In this document: in pieces, positions 1 to 8,018 of the stretch
Layout of the letters: each line of letters opens with the position of its first letter
How positions within the stretch are numbered: the stretch's first letter is position 1
Assembly (NCBI RefSeq): GCF_004310325.1
Contig: NZ_SIRT01000001.1
Location: forward strand, 1 to 64,000
From: Hyunsoonleella flava
GTDB lineage: Bacteria; Bacteroidota; Bacteroidia; Flavobacteriales; Flavobacteriaceae
DNA: 64,000 nt
Direction: 5' to 3'
Made by a program: the position numbers and the translations under genes
The notes under the pieces: model-generated
What the model was told of the DNA's origin: nothing
What the model saw: only the letters and a program-made list of their open reading frames with translations
Databases searched by the model: none

Positions 1-158
1 ATAACTCCGAAATGAAAATATACTACCAAAAACGTGTTGAAAAAGGGAAGAGCAAAATGAGTACCTTAAACATTATTAGAAATAAATTGATTGCTCGCAT
101 CTTTGCGGTTACACAAAGACAAACACCTTACGTGGATACATTAAGGTTCGTAGCTTAA
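1..158 (+). mobile_element. C-terminal end of an IS110-family transposase, cut by the window edge
   Basis: An open frame enters from the left edge (codons in phase with base 3) and stops at 156-158. Its tail reads YYQKRVEKGKSKMSTLNIIR then NKLIARIFAV, the typical C-terminal end of IS110/IS116/IS902 transposases (region after the Tnp20 domain). IS110 enzymes are DEDD-type recombinases that use a structured RNA encoded in the element's non-coding end. Only 76 bp separate this stop from the next gene's stop at 235, so the element's right end is short. Nothing can be said about the catalytic part, which lies outside the window. Confidence 0.8.
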
Positions 159-234
159 ATTTTAACAAATTTTTTTTGGTCGAATCATAGAATACGCGTG
201 TTAACCAGCTAACTTAAGTGCTTCCACACAAATG

Positions 235-1566
235 TTAAAGCAATCCTCTAGCTTTTATTTCTAGGTATTTGTTAATCGTATCCACCGTTAAGTTTTCCGG
301 TGTAGTAAGAATGGAGTGAATGCCAAACTTTTTGAGTTCGTTTACAATTAAGCGCTTTTCAAAATCAAACTTTTCTGCGATCACTTTATCATAAACCTGT
401 TGAATGGTTTCAGCTTTATTGTTTATAAGGGTATCGATTTCAGTATTCTTAAAGAAAATTACAACTAGTAAATGGCTTTTAGCTATGGCCTTTAAATAGG
501 GCAGTTGTCTGTTAAGCCCATCCAGAGTTTCAAAATTGGTATACATTAAAAGAAGGCTACGATGGGTAACGTGGCGCTTGATATTAGCATAAAGCCGTCC
601 AAAATCACTTTCAAAAAAATCTGTTTTTACATTGTATAGCGCTTCTAAAATAAGTTGCATTTGTCCGCTGCGACGTTCAGCTACAACCACATTTTCAATC
701 TTTTTAGAAAACGACAGCATACCTGCTTTATCATGTTTTTTTAACACTATATTGCTAATAACCAAAGTGGCATTAATCGCATAATCCAATAAGCTCAAAC
801 CATCAAAAGGCATTTTCATAATACGTCCTTTATCAATTATGGAATATACAGGTTGCGATTTTTCATCTTGAAATTGATTGACCATCAATTGGTTCTTTTT
901 AGCTGTAGCTTTCCAGTTAATGGTGCGCAAGTCGTCTCCTAAAACATAATCTTTTATTTGTTCAAATTCCATGGTATGACCTAATCTGCGCACTTTTTTA
1001 AGTCCGTAATCCATGGCATTTTTATTAATGTTCAATAATTCAAACTTTTTAAGTTGTTTAAAACTAGGGTAGGTTGGCACCATTGCCTTATGTTCTAACA
1101 TAAAGCGTTTTGCAACTAATTTAATGGCAGAAGATGCGTAAATATTTAGATATCCAAAATGGTATTCTCCGCGTTCTTTGGGAGTTAAATTATAGTATAT
1201 CTGTTTTTCTTTTCTGGGATTTATCTTATCCTTTATTTTAAAATCCCTAATTTGAAATTGCTCTGGCACTTCATCTATAATTTCTAAATATACTACAAAC
1301 GGGTACTTGTTTCTTATGGATAGCTCAATCTGGTTTGCATCTCCATTTGAAAACTTATCGGGAACAATTCTGCTAGCTTCAATCTTTTTGTTTCCAATAA
1401 ACACCAATAAAACATCCAATATAAAAAGAGCAGCTAAAACCAGAATACTGAGTTGGGCAATATTAAACAGCAATGGTATAAAGTAGCTTAATGCAAATAG
1501 CACCACAATACCAATGCCAGCATAGAAAAATCGTGGTTGTATGTAAAAGGGCTTAAGTAACTTCAA
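235..1566 (-). CDS. DUF58 domain protein, last gene of the MoxR operon
   Basis: 443 aa. Two membrane helices near residues 14-34 and 38-58 are followed by a soluble region with the DUF58 signature around 207-241 (YVLGDDLRTINWKATAKK). DUF58 proteins are encoded next to MoxR AAA+ ATPases and have a von Willebrand A-like fold; they are thought to act with MoxR in envelope-protein maturation. The start is TTG (1564-1566); an in-frame TAA 18 bases upstream excludes a longer protein and no ATG lies near. A 7-bp tandem repeat sits just 7 bases ahead of this start. The gap to moxR is 91 bp, the only real gap in the operon. Confidence 0.88.
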   Translation of the reverse strand: MKLLKPFYIQPRFFYAGIGIVVLFALSYFIPLLFNIAQLSILVLAALFILDVLLVFIGNKKIEASRIVPDKFSNGDANQIELSIRNKYPFVVYLEIIDEVPEQFQIRDFKIKDKINPRKEKQIYYNLTPKERGEYHFGYLNIYASSAIKLVAKRFMLEHKAMVPTYPSFKQLKKFELLNINKNAMDYGLKKVRRLGHTMEFEQIKDYVLGDDLRTINWKATAKKNQLMVNQFQDEKSQPVYSIIDKGRIMKMPFDGLSLLDYAINATLVISNIVLKKHDKAGMLSFSKKIENVVVAERRSGQMQLILEALYNVKTDFFESDFGRLYANIKRHVTHRSLLLMYTNFETLDGLNRQLPYLKAIAKSHLLVVIFFKNTEIDTLINNKAETIQQVYDKVIAEKFDFEKRLIVNELKKFGIHSILTTPENLTVDTINKYLEIKARGLL

Positions 1567-1573
1567 TACTTTC

Positions 1574-1613
1574 GTTATTCGTTATTCGTTATTCGTTATT
1601 CGTTATTCGTTAT
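1574..1613. repeat. 7-bp tandem repeat (GTTATTC, five copies plus a partial one)
   Basis: Five perfect consecutive copies of GTTATTC (1574-1608) are followed by GTTAT. The array lies between moxR and the DUF58 gene and ends 7 bases upstream of the DUF58 TTG start, so it occupies the ribosome-loading region. Seven is not a multiple of three, but the array is outside the coding frame; copy-number change would alter spacing and leader structure rather than reading frame. Confidence 0.95.
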
Positions 1614-1657
1614 ATGTTATAGGAGTACTATTAATCGCATTTAAATGCTGTGAGTTT

Positions 1658-2734
1658 TTAGCGCGGTATTTCCACCGTTTCAATAATCTGATTTATAATT
1701 TGTTTGCTCGTCACACCTTCCATTTCTCTTTCTGGTGTAACAATTACTCTATGATGCAGCACAGGAACCACTGCACGTTTGATGTCCTCGGGCGTTACAA
1801 AATCCCGTCCGTTCATAGCAGCAAAGGCTTTACTCGCTTTTAATACAGAAATGGATGCCCTTGGAGAGGCGCCCAAGTATAAAAAGCGATTACTTCTTGT
1901 GGCCACAATCAATTCTGCGATATACTTCAATAGATGTTTTTCAACAATTACCTGACTTACCAAACTTTGATAATTAGCAATTTGCTTTGCAGTTAAAAAA
2001 GACGTGATTTGTTCGGTTTTTTTGTGTTCTTTTAATTCATGTTCTCTCGACAGTATTTCAATTTCTTCGTCTAAATTTGGGTAATCCACATCAATTTTAA
2101 ATAAGAATCTATCTAATTGCGCTTCAGGTAAACGGTAAGTGCCTTCTTGCTCTACAGGATTTTGTGTAGCTAATACCATAAATGGAGCATCTAAAATATA
2201 CTTGTGTCCGTCAATGGTGATTTGCTGCTCTTCCATCACTTCAAATAGGGCAGCTTGTGTTTTTGCAGGCGCACGGTTTATTTCATCTATCAATACCATA
2301 TTAGAGAAAATAGGACCTTTTTTAAATTCAAATTCAGAATCCTTCAGATTAAAAACCGAAGTTCCTAAAATATCACTAGGCATTAAGTCTGGCGTGAACT
2401 GAATTCTGCTAAAATCAACACTCAAGGATTTTGCCAATAATTTTGCAGTTACTGTTTTTGCAACACCAGGAACACCTTCGATTAAGGAATGTCCTTTTGC
2501 CAAAAGTGAAGCAATCAGCATATCTACCATATCTTTTTGGCCTACGATGACTTTTCCAACTTCAGCCTTAATTTTTGCTACACTTTGTTGTAATTCTGAT
2601 AAATCCAGTCTGTTTTTAAATTCCAAATCTTTGGATTCATCATTTAAAGCGCTGTCATCAATTGATGATACAACGTCTTGCTCTGGTTTTGGCAAAAATT
2701 CTTCGTGGTTCTCTTTTTCTTTGTTTTCGTCCAT
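1658..2734 (-). CDS. MoxR family AAA+ ATPase
   Basis: 358 aa cytoplasmic ATPase. Walker A GVPGVAKT at residues 87-94, Walker B VLIDEINR at 147-154, sensor ATQNP at 189-193 and the arginine-containing RLPEAQLDRF near 201-210 identify a MoxR AAA+ protein. The first 45 residues are an acidic, low-complexity extension. MoxR ATPases act as chaperone-like remodelers of partner proteins, often with a von Willebrand A domain, which here would be the DUF58 product downstream. The gene begins 2 bp after the DUF4350 stop, so the two are co-transcribed. Confidence 0.95.
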   Translation of the reverse strand: MDENKEKENHEEFLPKPEQDVVSSIDDSALNDESKDLEFKNRLDLSELQQSVAKIKAEVGKVIVGQKDMVDMLIASLLAKGHSLIEGVPGVAKTVTAKLLAKSLSVDFSRIQFTPDLMPSDILGTSVFNLKDSEFEFKKGPIFSNMVLIDEINRAPAKTQAALFEVMEEQQITIDGHKYILDAPFMVLATQNPVEQEGTYRLPEAQLDRFLFKIDVDYPNLDEEIEILSREHELKEHKKTEQITSFLTAKQIANYQSLVSQVIVEKHLLKYIAELIVATRSNRFLYLGASPRASISVLKASKAFAAMNGRDFVTPEDIKRAVVPVLHHRVIVTPEREMEGVTSKQIINQIIETVEIPR

Positions 2735-2736
2735 AA

Positions 2737-3942
2737 TTATTGTGAATAAAAGGCTTCTATAAATCTATTAAGTTTAATGAGACTTTGCTCTGAAAGCTCA
2801 TCTTTGGTTCGCAACCATTTTATGTAATTCATCAATTGTGATACATCTTCTTTTTTTCTACCTGCTTTTCCAGCCAATTTTTTGATAAAATCGTCGTCGA
2901 GCTTGGATGTATCCATATTAAAATCTGTTCTAATTTTTTCTAAAAAGTACGTTATTTTTTTATCAATAAGGTTCTTATAATCCTGGGTTTCTATGTATAA
3001 ATTTGAAATCGTTTTTACGAACGCCAAGGAGGTGTTTTGTAATGGTTTGATAATTTTTATGACACGTTGCCTGCGTTTCGCGTTAAAAATCATGAAGAGT
3101 AACATAAAAATTAAAGCAGTATACCAAGCCCAACGAAACGATAGTTGGTCTAAAAACCAGCTTAAGTTAGATTCTTGTTCGGCATCGCCATAAGGCGTTT
3201 GTCGCTTCGCATAAGAATCATAATACACATTGTCATCTGGTAGATAAGAGAGCGCACTTTCTACATAGCGGTATCTATCATCCTTTAAAATGTGATAATT
3301 TGTGAACGCTTTGGGTTCGGTATGTAATAGAATGTTTCCTTTTCCGAAAGGCACTCTTATAAAGTTAACACGCTTTTTGTCAGTTTTCGCATGACCTAAT
3401 ATGGTGTAATTAATACTATCAAAACTTGAAAAGAAATAGTCACCTTCGTTCTTATCTATTGTAATTGCGTTTAAGTTTTTATTCTGAAAGGACAAATGTG
3501 AAATACTATCTTTTTTTGAGTTGTATTCAAAATCAACATCAATACTCAAAGTGTCATGAATGCGCTGTGCAAAGTAGTAATCTGAAATAAACAATGTATT
3601 TCCAGTGTTGACAAACTCTAAAAGTTTATCCACTGAAAAATCTGTGAGATAATCAGAATTTCCAATAATAATATAGTTGCCTTTGGCATGATGATCACCA
3701 TATCCAAATTCTGAATTCGCTGTGAGATAACTTGAAGGTTGATGGTACACCGTCCTGAGTTTATAATCTTCAAAAAGATTAGGAAGTTCTTTATAGAGCA
3801 CACTAGTACCGTACGGTTTATTGCTTTTTTCGTTGAAAGATTCTTCCCAGTCAACCGTTTTGGTGCGTTTTATCCCAAACGTTAAAGAAGCGACTACAAT
3901 TAGTGCTACAATTACTAGTATGATAGGTAAAATCTTCTTCAT
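2737..3942 (-). CDS. DUF4350 domain membrane protein
   Basis: 401 aa. An N-terminal membrane anchor (residues about 4-23) is followed by an extracytoplasmic domain resembling a glutamine-amidotransferase-like fold (DUF4350: YIIIGNSDYLTDFSVDKLLE, later VPFGKGNILLHTEP). A second helix near 270-288 (YTALIFMLLFMIFNAKRR) precedes a cytoplasmic tail of about 110 residues. Its ATG shares one base with the stop of the DUF4129 gene (TAATG), which suggests coupled translation. DUF4350, DUF4129, MoxR and DUF58 genes occur together in many bacteria; the molecular role is unknown. Confidence 0.85.
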   Translation of the reverse strand: MKKILPIILVIVALIVVASLTFGIKRTKTVDWEESFNEKSNKPYGTSVLYKELPNLFEDYKLRTVYHQPSSYLTANSEFGYGDHHAKGNYIIIGNSDYLTDFSVDKLLEFVNTGNTLFISDYYFAQRIHDTLSIDVDFEYNSKKDSISHLSFQNKNLNAITIDKNEGDYFFSSFDSINYTILGHAKTDKKRVNFIRVPFGKGNILLHTEPKAFTNYHILKDDRYRYVESALSYLPDDNVYYDSYAKRQTPYGDAEQESNLSWFLDQLSFRWAWYTALIFMLLFMIFNAKRRQRVIKIIKPLQNTSLAFVKTISNLYIETQDYKNLIDKKITYFLEKIRTDFNMDTSKLDDDFIKKLAGKAGRKKEDVSQLMNYIKWLRTKDELSEQSLIKLNRFIEAFYSQ

Positions 3943-4667
3943 TATTTTACCTGATTTAAAAGTGACTGGAAATTATCTTTCGCTTTGAAGTATTGCGATT
4001 CAGCCAGGGCAAATTTTCCATACCATATATAGGTATAGAGGTATGATACATATGAAAACCCTTTAAAGAAAGGCTTTTGGTTTAGTTCATTCAAATATTC
4101 GCCGTTTGTTTTATCATCTTCAAATTTTATATGATTTTTTAAACTGAGTGTTTTTAGAACCAACAGGTAATAATAACGAATAGCCAACCTGTAATCCTTG
4201 CTGTTTTCGGCATTTTTTATTAATGCATGTATATCTGCGTGTTCTATGTTTTCAGCATTAATATCATCATAGCGCTCGATCGATTTATTTTTGCTTGAAG
4301 CGAATATGCCAGTGCCGCCTTCATTCAATAAAACGTAAGCTAAATACAGAACTGCGCCAATTAATATAACTATGAATATCCACCAAAACGGACCTAGATT
4401 AATAATAATGTTTTCAGAATTATCCTGTTCTTTCGTTTTAATCTTTTCTTTATCATAGTCTTCATATTCCCCTGAACCAGATTCTGTTCTATTAACCACC
4501 TTAGTACCTTCGTAATTGTATTTATCGCCAGCGTAACGCTCTTTAAAATCAGAATCAAAAACACGATACACTTCTGTGGATTGTACCGGAGTAATGGCAC
4601 GAGACTCCGCATTGCCTAAAAGCAAAAACGCTAAGAATAAAAAAATATGTAAAGGCTTTTGTTTCAT
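3942..4667 (-). CDS. DUF4129 domain protein
   Basis: 241 aa. A signal peptide (MKQKPLHIFLFLAFLLLGNA) leads into a short periplasmic region rich in charged residues. One membrane helix follows near 94-113 (FWWIFIVILIGAVLYLAYVL), then a C-terminal cytoplasmic DUF4129 domain with tetratricopeptide-like helices (DYRLAIRYYYLLVLKTLS). Starts and stops overlap by one base with both neighbours. DUF4129 is a standard companion of MoxR/DUF58 genes. Function unknown beyond this association. Confidence 0.82.
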   Translation of the reverse strand: MKQKPLHIFLFLAFLLLGNAESRAITPVQSTEVYRVFDSDFKERYAGDKYNYEGTKVVNRTESGSGEYEDYDKEKIKTKEQDNSENIIINLGPFWWIFIVILIGAVLYLAYVLLNEGGTGIFASSKNKSIERYDDINAENIEHADIHALIKNAENSKDYRLAIRYYYLLVLKTLSLKNHIKFEDDKTNGEYLNELNQKPFFKGFSYVSYLYTYIWYGKFALAESQYFKAKDNFQSLLNQVK

Positions 4668-5644
4668 TAAGCGGGTAGGGAGATCTGGGTGATTTGTTTT
4701 TGAACTTTAAAAGGATAAACTAAATAGTAATAACTTATAATAGCTAGTGTGATTAAGATGATACCTACCGAGAGCCAATTAGGCATAATGTTAGAATATC
4801 GAGTAATGAAACCTTCAAGAAAACCAGCGGAAAATGTAAAGGGGAAGGTGCTTATCAAAATTTTAATACCAGTTTTAGCGCCTTGTTTAAAAGAGGTATA
4901 TCGTGAGTGTGTTGCAGGAAAGAGTATGCTGGCGCCCAGAATGAGTCCAGCGGCACATTCGATAACAATGGCAAAAATTTCCATAGCACCATGTATCCAA
5001 ATACCACGAACACTTTCCCAAAACACGTTTTTTTCGTAAAAGAAGTATTGGAAAGACCCTAGCATGATACAGTTTTTAAACATAATGTATAACGTACCAA
5101 TACCCAAAAACACCCCAAATACAAAAGCAATAATACCAACGCGTAAGTTGTTTATAGTAATACCGATAAAACTGCCCCAATTACTTCCACTTTTATACAC
5201 CGCAACGGGGTCACCAGCTTCGATATTCGCGATAGTTTGGTCTACATACGCATCTCCAACAACCGATCTTAAAAATTCCGCGTTGTTTGCAGCCGATATA
5301 ACACCTATTAAAGTGAATACTGTAAACACAATAAATGTCACATAAATAAACTTACGGTATTGGTAACAAATTAGCGGTACCTCAGTTTTCCAAAATCCGA
5401 TGATTCTATTGGTGTCTTGTCGTTTTGTTTTATAGATTTTTTGAAATGCCTTAGCAGCAAGCTGATTTAAATAGGTAATCACCTTACTTTTAGGATAGTA
5501 CGTTTGGGCGTATGCTAAATCATTTATTAAGTGAATGTAGTTTGAGGCAAGTTCATCGGGGTCCTTGAAATCATTATTAAAAATAGCATTCTCAAAACTC
5601 AACCATTTTTCTTTATTTTGCTTAATAAATGCAACTTCTCTCAT
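4667..5644 (-). CDS. SpoIIM-family (stage II sporulation protein M-like) membrane protein
   Basis: 325 aa with at least five membrane helices (about 100-118, 160-190, 218-240, 263-282, 290-310). The motif GIWIHGAMEIFAIVIECAAG near 214-233 is typical of the SpoIIM/DUF95 family. In non-sporulating bacteria these proteins are found in MoxR operons and next to RDD-family genes, as here. It is the first gene of the operon; the divergent RDD gene starts 24 bp away, so the two share a promoter region. Role unknown; a membrane scaffold or transport function is inferred only. Confidence 0.85.
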   Translation of the reverse strand: MREVAFIKQNKEKWLSFENAIFNNDFKDPDELASNYIHLINDLAYAQTYYPKSKVITYLNQLAAKAFQKIYKTKRQDTNRIIGFWKTEVPLICYQYRKFIYVTFIVFTVFTLIGVISAANNAEFLRSVVGDAYVDQTIANIEAGDPVAVYKSGSNWGSFIGITINNLRVGIIAFVFGVFLGIGTLYIMFKNCIMLGSFQYFFYEKNVFWESVRGIWIHGAMEIFAIVIECAAGLILGASILFPATHSRYTSFKQGAKTGIKILISTFPFTFSAGFLEGFITRYSNIMPNWLSVGIILITLAIISYYYLVYPFKVQKQITQISLPA

Positions 5645-5668
5645 ATACGAGATAAATTAAAATATAAA

Positions 5669-6388
5669 ATGTCAGAGTTACAAATTAACACGACGCAAAA
5701 TGTAAAAATTAAGTTCACTGCAGCAGGCGTAGGAGAGCGATTGGTTGCTTTTATTATTGATACTGCTATTAAAATCGGGTATTTATTAATTCTGAACAAA
5801 GTCTTTGGAGTGTTTGAGGGAATGGATGAGTGGTCTCAAATAGGGATAAATACAGTTTTGAGTTTTCCAGTAATGTTTTACACGTTGGCTTTAGAAACGT
5901 TTTTAGATGGTCAAACTGTTGGGAAACGCGCTCTAAAAATCAGGGTTGTGAAGATAGATGGCTTTCAGGCTACGTTTTCTGATTATGTGGTACGCTGGTT
6001 TTTTAGAATTGTAGATGTCTGGATATTTGGTATTGGTTTTTTTGTGATTATTTTTAGTAAAAAGTTACAGCGCATTGGCGATATGGCAGCAGGTACGGGT
6101 GTTATTAGCTTGAAGGATAAGGTAAATATTAACCACACTATCCTAGAACAATTAAAAACGGATTATAAGCCAACCTATCCTAATGTGATTAAACTCTCCG
6201 ATAATGATGCCCGAATTATAAAGGATACCTATACAAGAGCAAGAGCTGCTAAAGATTATTCAACATTGATAAAATTAAGAAATAAACTTATTGAAGTTGT
6301 GGGAATTAAAGAGGTGAAGCAAAGTAACGATATTGAATTTATTGATGTGATTTTAAAAGATTATAATTTTTACACTCAGGACATGTAA
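5669..6388 (+). CDS. RDD family membrane protein
   Basis: 239 aa from the ATG at 5669 (MSELQINTTQ). An in-frame ATG 51 bases upstream would lie inside the divergent spoIIM-like gene, so the shorter protein is preferred. The RDD features are visible: GERLVAFIIDTAIKIG near the N-terminus and GKRALKIRVV after the second helix, followed by RIGDMAAGT. The last 90 residues are soluble. RDD proteins are multi-helix membrane proteins of poorly known function; some act in ion homeostasis. Gene context ties it to the MoxR/SpoIIM operon. Confidence 0.85.
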   Translation: MSELQINTTQNVKIKFTAAGVGERLVAFIIDTAIKIGYLLILNKVFGVFEGMDEWSQIGINTVLSFPVMFYTLALETFLDGQTVGKRALKIRVVKIDGFQATFSDYVVRWFFRIVDVWIFGIGFFVIIFSKKLQRIGDMAAGTGVISLKDKVNINHTILEQLKTDYKPTYPNVIKLSDNDARIIKDTYTRARAAKDYSTLIKLRNKLIEVVGIKEVKQSNDIEFIDVILKDYNFYTQDM

Positions 6389-6516
6389 GCAGAGAGCTAC
6401 TTTTTCTTTTTTCTGTAAAAGTGTGCGAATCGCTTATGCTGAGCGGAGTCGAAGTGTCTCAGAGAGCCACTATGGTAGCCAATGGCAATTGGCTATCATA
6501 GTGTGCTAACCGCTTA
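6389..6516 (+). repeat. Two tandem hairpin units with conserved edges and different cores
   Basis: Unit 1 (6389-6436) and unit 2 (6459-6516) share the left edge CAGAGAGCYACT and the right edge AGTGTGCNAAYCGCTTA, but their middles differ. In unit 2 the core is a 16-bp stem with a 4-nt loop (6468-6503, one G-T position). In unit 1 the core pairs more weakly (ACTTTT with AAAAGT). A separate GC-rich hairpin CCCGCC-TTTT-GGCGGG follows at 6518-6533. The spacer between the units holds a TGAGCGGAGTCGAAGT motif (6440-6455) that recurs elsewhere. The first unit begins right after the RDD stop. Confidence 0.7.
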
Positions 6517-6602
6517 CCCCGCCTTTTGGCGGGATCTCTAAAAAGGATTGACTTAACAAAAGTGAATAGTTTTTTGGTAGAAAAAGGCACTAGCAGATAG
6601 GT

Positions 6603-6686
6603 GCGTTAGGGATTGAGGCATTTGTTGAAGCTCCTCGCAGAGAGCGACTGCCGAAAGCCCGACCTCGCTAGAGCGGGGTAACGCCC
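6603..6686 (+). repeat. Modular intergenic repeat, copy A (short form)
   Basis: Begins GCGTTAGGGATTG and ends GGGGTAACGCCC, with CTCCTCGCAGAGAGCGACT and GAAAGCCCGACC inside. The outermost GCGTTA and TAACGC are complementary. The variable hairpin near the right end is CTCGCT-AG-AGCGGG. It fills most of the 314-bp gap between the RDD and TRIC genes together with the tandem hairpins. Five other copies are listed separately. Confidence 0.85.
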
Positions 6687-6702
6687 AAATAAAAATTAAA
6701 AT

Positions 6703-7311
6703 ATGTTTTACACTTTAGATATTTTAGGAACCATAGCATTTGCCATTTCGGGGGTATTGGTGGCTTTTAACAAAAAAATGGATTTGTTTGGGATTTTGAT
6801 AATTGCCTTTGTTACTGCTGTGGGCGGCGGGACTTTGCGCGATTTGCTTATTGGAAATACACCTGTAAGCTGGATGCTGGACATGAATTATACTTATGTG
6901 ATTTTAGGGGCGGCTATTTTGGCGATTATCTTTAGAAGTAAGATAAACTACTTACGCACATCATTATTTTTATTTGATACAATAGGTATTGGGTTGTACA
7001 CTGTGGTTGGTATTGAAAAAGGATTGAATGCCAATTTGCACCCTATTATTTGTATTGCCTTAGGTACCATGACTGCTAGTTTTGGTGGTGTTATTAGGGA
7101 TATTTTATGTAATGAAATTCCAGTGATTTTCAGAAAGGAAATTTACGCCACAGCCTGTATCTTGGGAGGGTTTACTTATTTTCTTTTGAATGAATTACCG
7201 ATAAAAACAGATGTTGTATTTATGATTTCTGGTTTAGTAGTGATTATAATTAGACTTTTAGCCGTGAAATTTAAAATAGCTTTACCAAATATTTATGCAA
7301 AGGAAAAGTAG
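6703..7311 (+). CDS. TRIC-type (YadS/YicG, UPF0126) cation channel protein
   Basis: 202 aa, six to seven membrane helices. Two internal repeats carry the family signature: AVGGGTLRDLLIGNTPVSWM near residues 40-59 and ASFGGVIRDILCNEIP near 125-140, each with the glycine-rich kink and RD pair. Bacterial homologues of TRIC are potassium- or sodium-permeable trimeric channels; in E. coli YicG/YadS some members are linked to glycine uptake. Starts 17 bp after repeat copy A. Ends 3 bp from the convergent cyclophilin gene, so no room remains for separate terminators. Confidence 0.9.
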   Translation: MFYTLDILGTIAFAISGVLVAFNKKMDLFGILIIAFVTAVGGGTLRDLLIGNTPVSWMLDMNYTYVILGAAILAIIFRSKINYLRTSLFLFDTIGIGLYTVVGIEKGLNANLHPIICIALGTMTASFGGVIRDILCNEIPVIFRKEIYATACILGGFTYFLLNELPIKTDVVFMISGLVVIIIRLLAVKFKIALPNIYAKEK

Positions 7312-7314
7312 TGC

Positions 7315-8013
7315 CTATTCCAAAATCTCTACTTTTCTGATATATACATTTTTTAAAGGCCAATCGGCTTCATCGGTGTCTACAGCGGCTATTTTATCTA
7401 CCACATCCATGCCTTTTATTACTTTACCAAAAACAGTGTAATTACCATCTAAATGATGTGCACCACCGTTTTGTTGTACGATAAAAAATTGATAGGGAGA
7501 TGCTAATTTGTGCGGGTTTTCAATATCGCTACTAGGCATTGAGACTGTGCCACGATCGTGTTTAAAGCCCCGATTGGTATCCTTGGGGAGTAAATATTTC
7601 CCGATTTTTCGTCTTTTAATTGCGGTTGTCATATCGTCGCCATTACCACCTGGTATCATAAAATTATCTATCACTCTAAAAAACTGAGTGCCATCAAAAT
7701 ATTGCCTTTTAGTAAGGTAGATAAAATTTGAACGGTGGAATTTGGTTTCATTAAAGAGTAGAATATTAATAGCTCCAAAATCTGTGGTAATTCTAACTTT
7801 ATTCTCTTTGTTTTCTTTATCGTATTGTAAAAAAAACTCCATCGCACTTGGACTGTCCAGTACAGGAAACGCCTCCACTTTATTAGCCGTAGTATCCTTT
7901 GTTTTTTTTTGCTGTTTTTTTACTGTAGTAGTAACTTTTGCTTTGTTCTTAGATTGTTTATCTTCACAATTCAAAAGACATAAAAAAAAGCATAAAAACA
8001 ATACAACGCGCAT
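7315..8013 (-). CDS. Cyclophilin-type peptidyl-prolyl isomerase, lipoprotein
   Basis: 232 aa from the ATG at 8013. A longer frame exists to 8085 but would run into the divergent Nudix gene and hide the obvious lipoprotein signal (VVLFLCFFLCLLNC, lipobox LLNC). After a lysine-rich linker comes the cyclophilin fold: FFRVIDNFMIPGGNGD, then YQFFIVQQNGGAHHLDGNYT and VFGKVIKGMDVVDKI. It would catalyse cis-trans isomerisation of proline bonds in the periplasm, tethered to a membrane. Only 5 bp separate its start from the divergent Nudix start, so promoters must lie inside the opposing genes. Confidence 0.92.
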   Translation of the reverse strand: MRVVLFLCFFLCLLNCEDKQSKNKAKVTTTVKKQQKKTKDTTANKVEAFPVLDSPSAMEFFLQYDKENKENKVRITTDFGAINILLFNETKFHRSNFIYLTKRQYFDGTQFFRVIDNFMIPGGNGDDMTTAIKRRKIGKYLLPKDTNRGFKHDRGTVSMPSSDIENPHKLASPYQFFIVQQNGGAHHLDGNYTVFGKVIKGMDVVDKIAAVDTDEADWPLKNVYIRKVEILE

Positions 8014-8018
8014 AGAGA

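Noticed and set aside
1574-1613. CRISPR-like tandem repeats
   Set aside because: The unit is 7 bp without spacers; it is a microsatellite.
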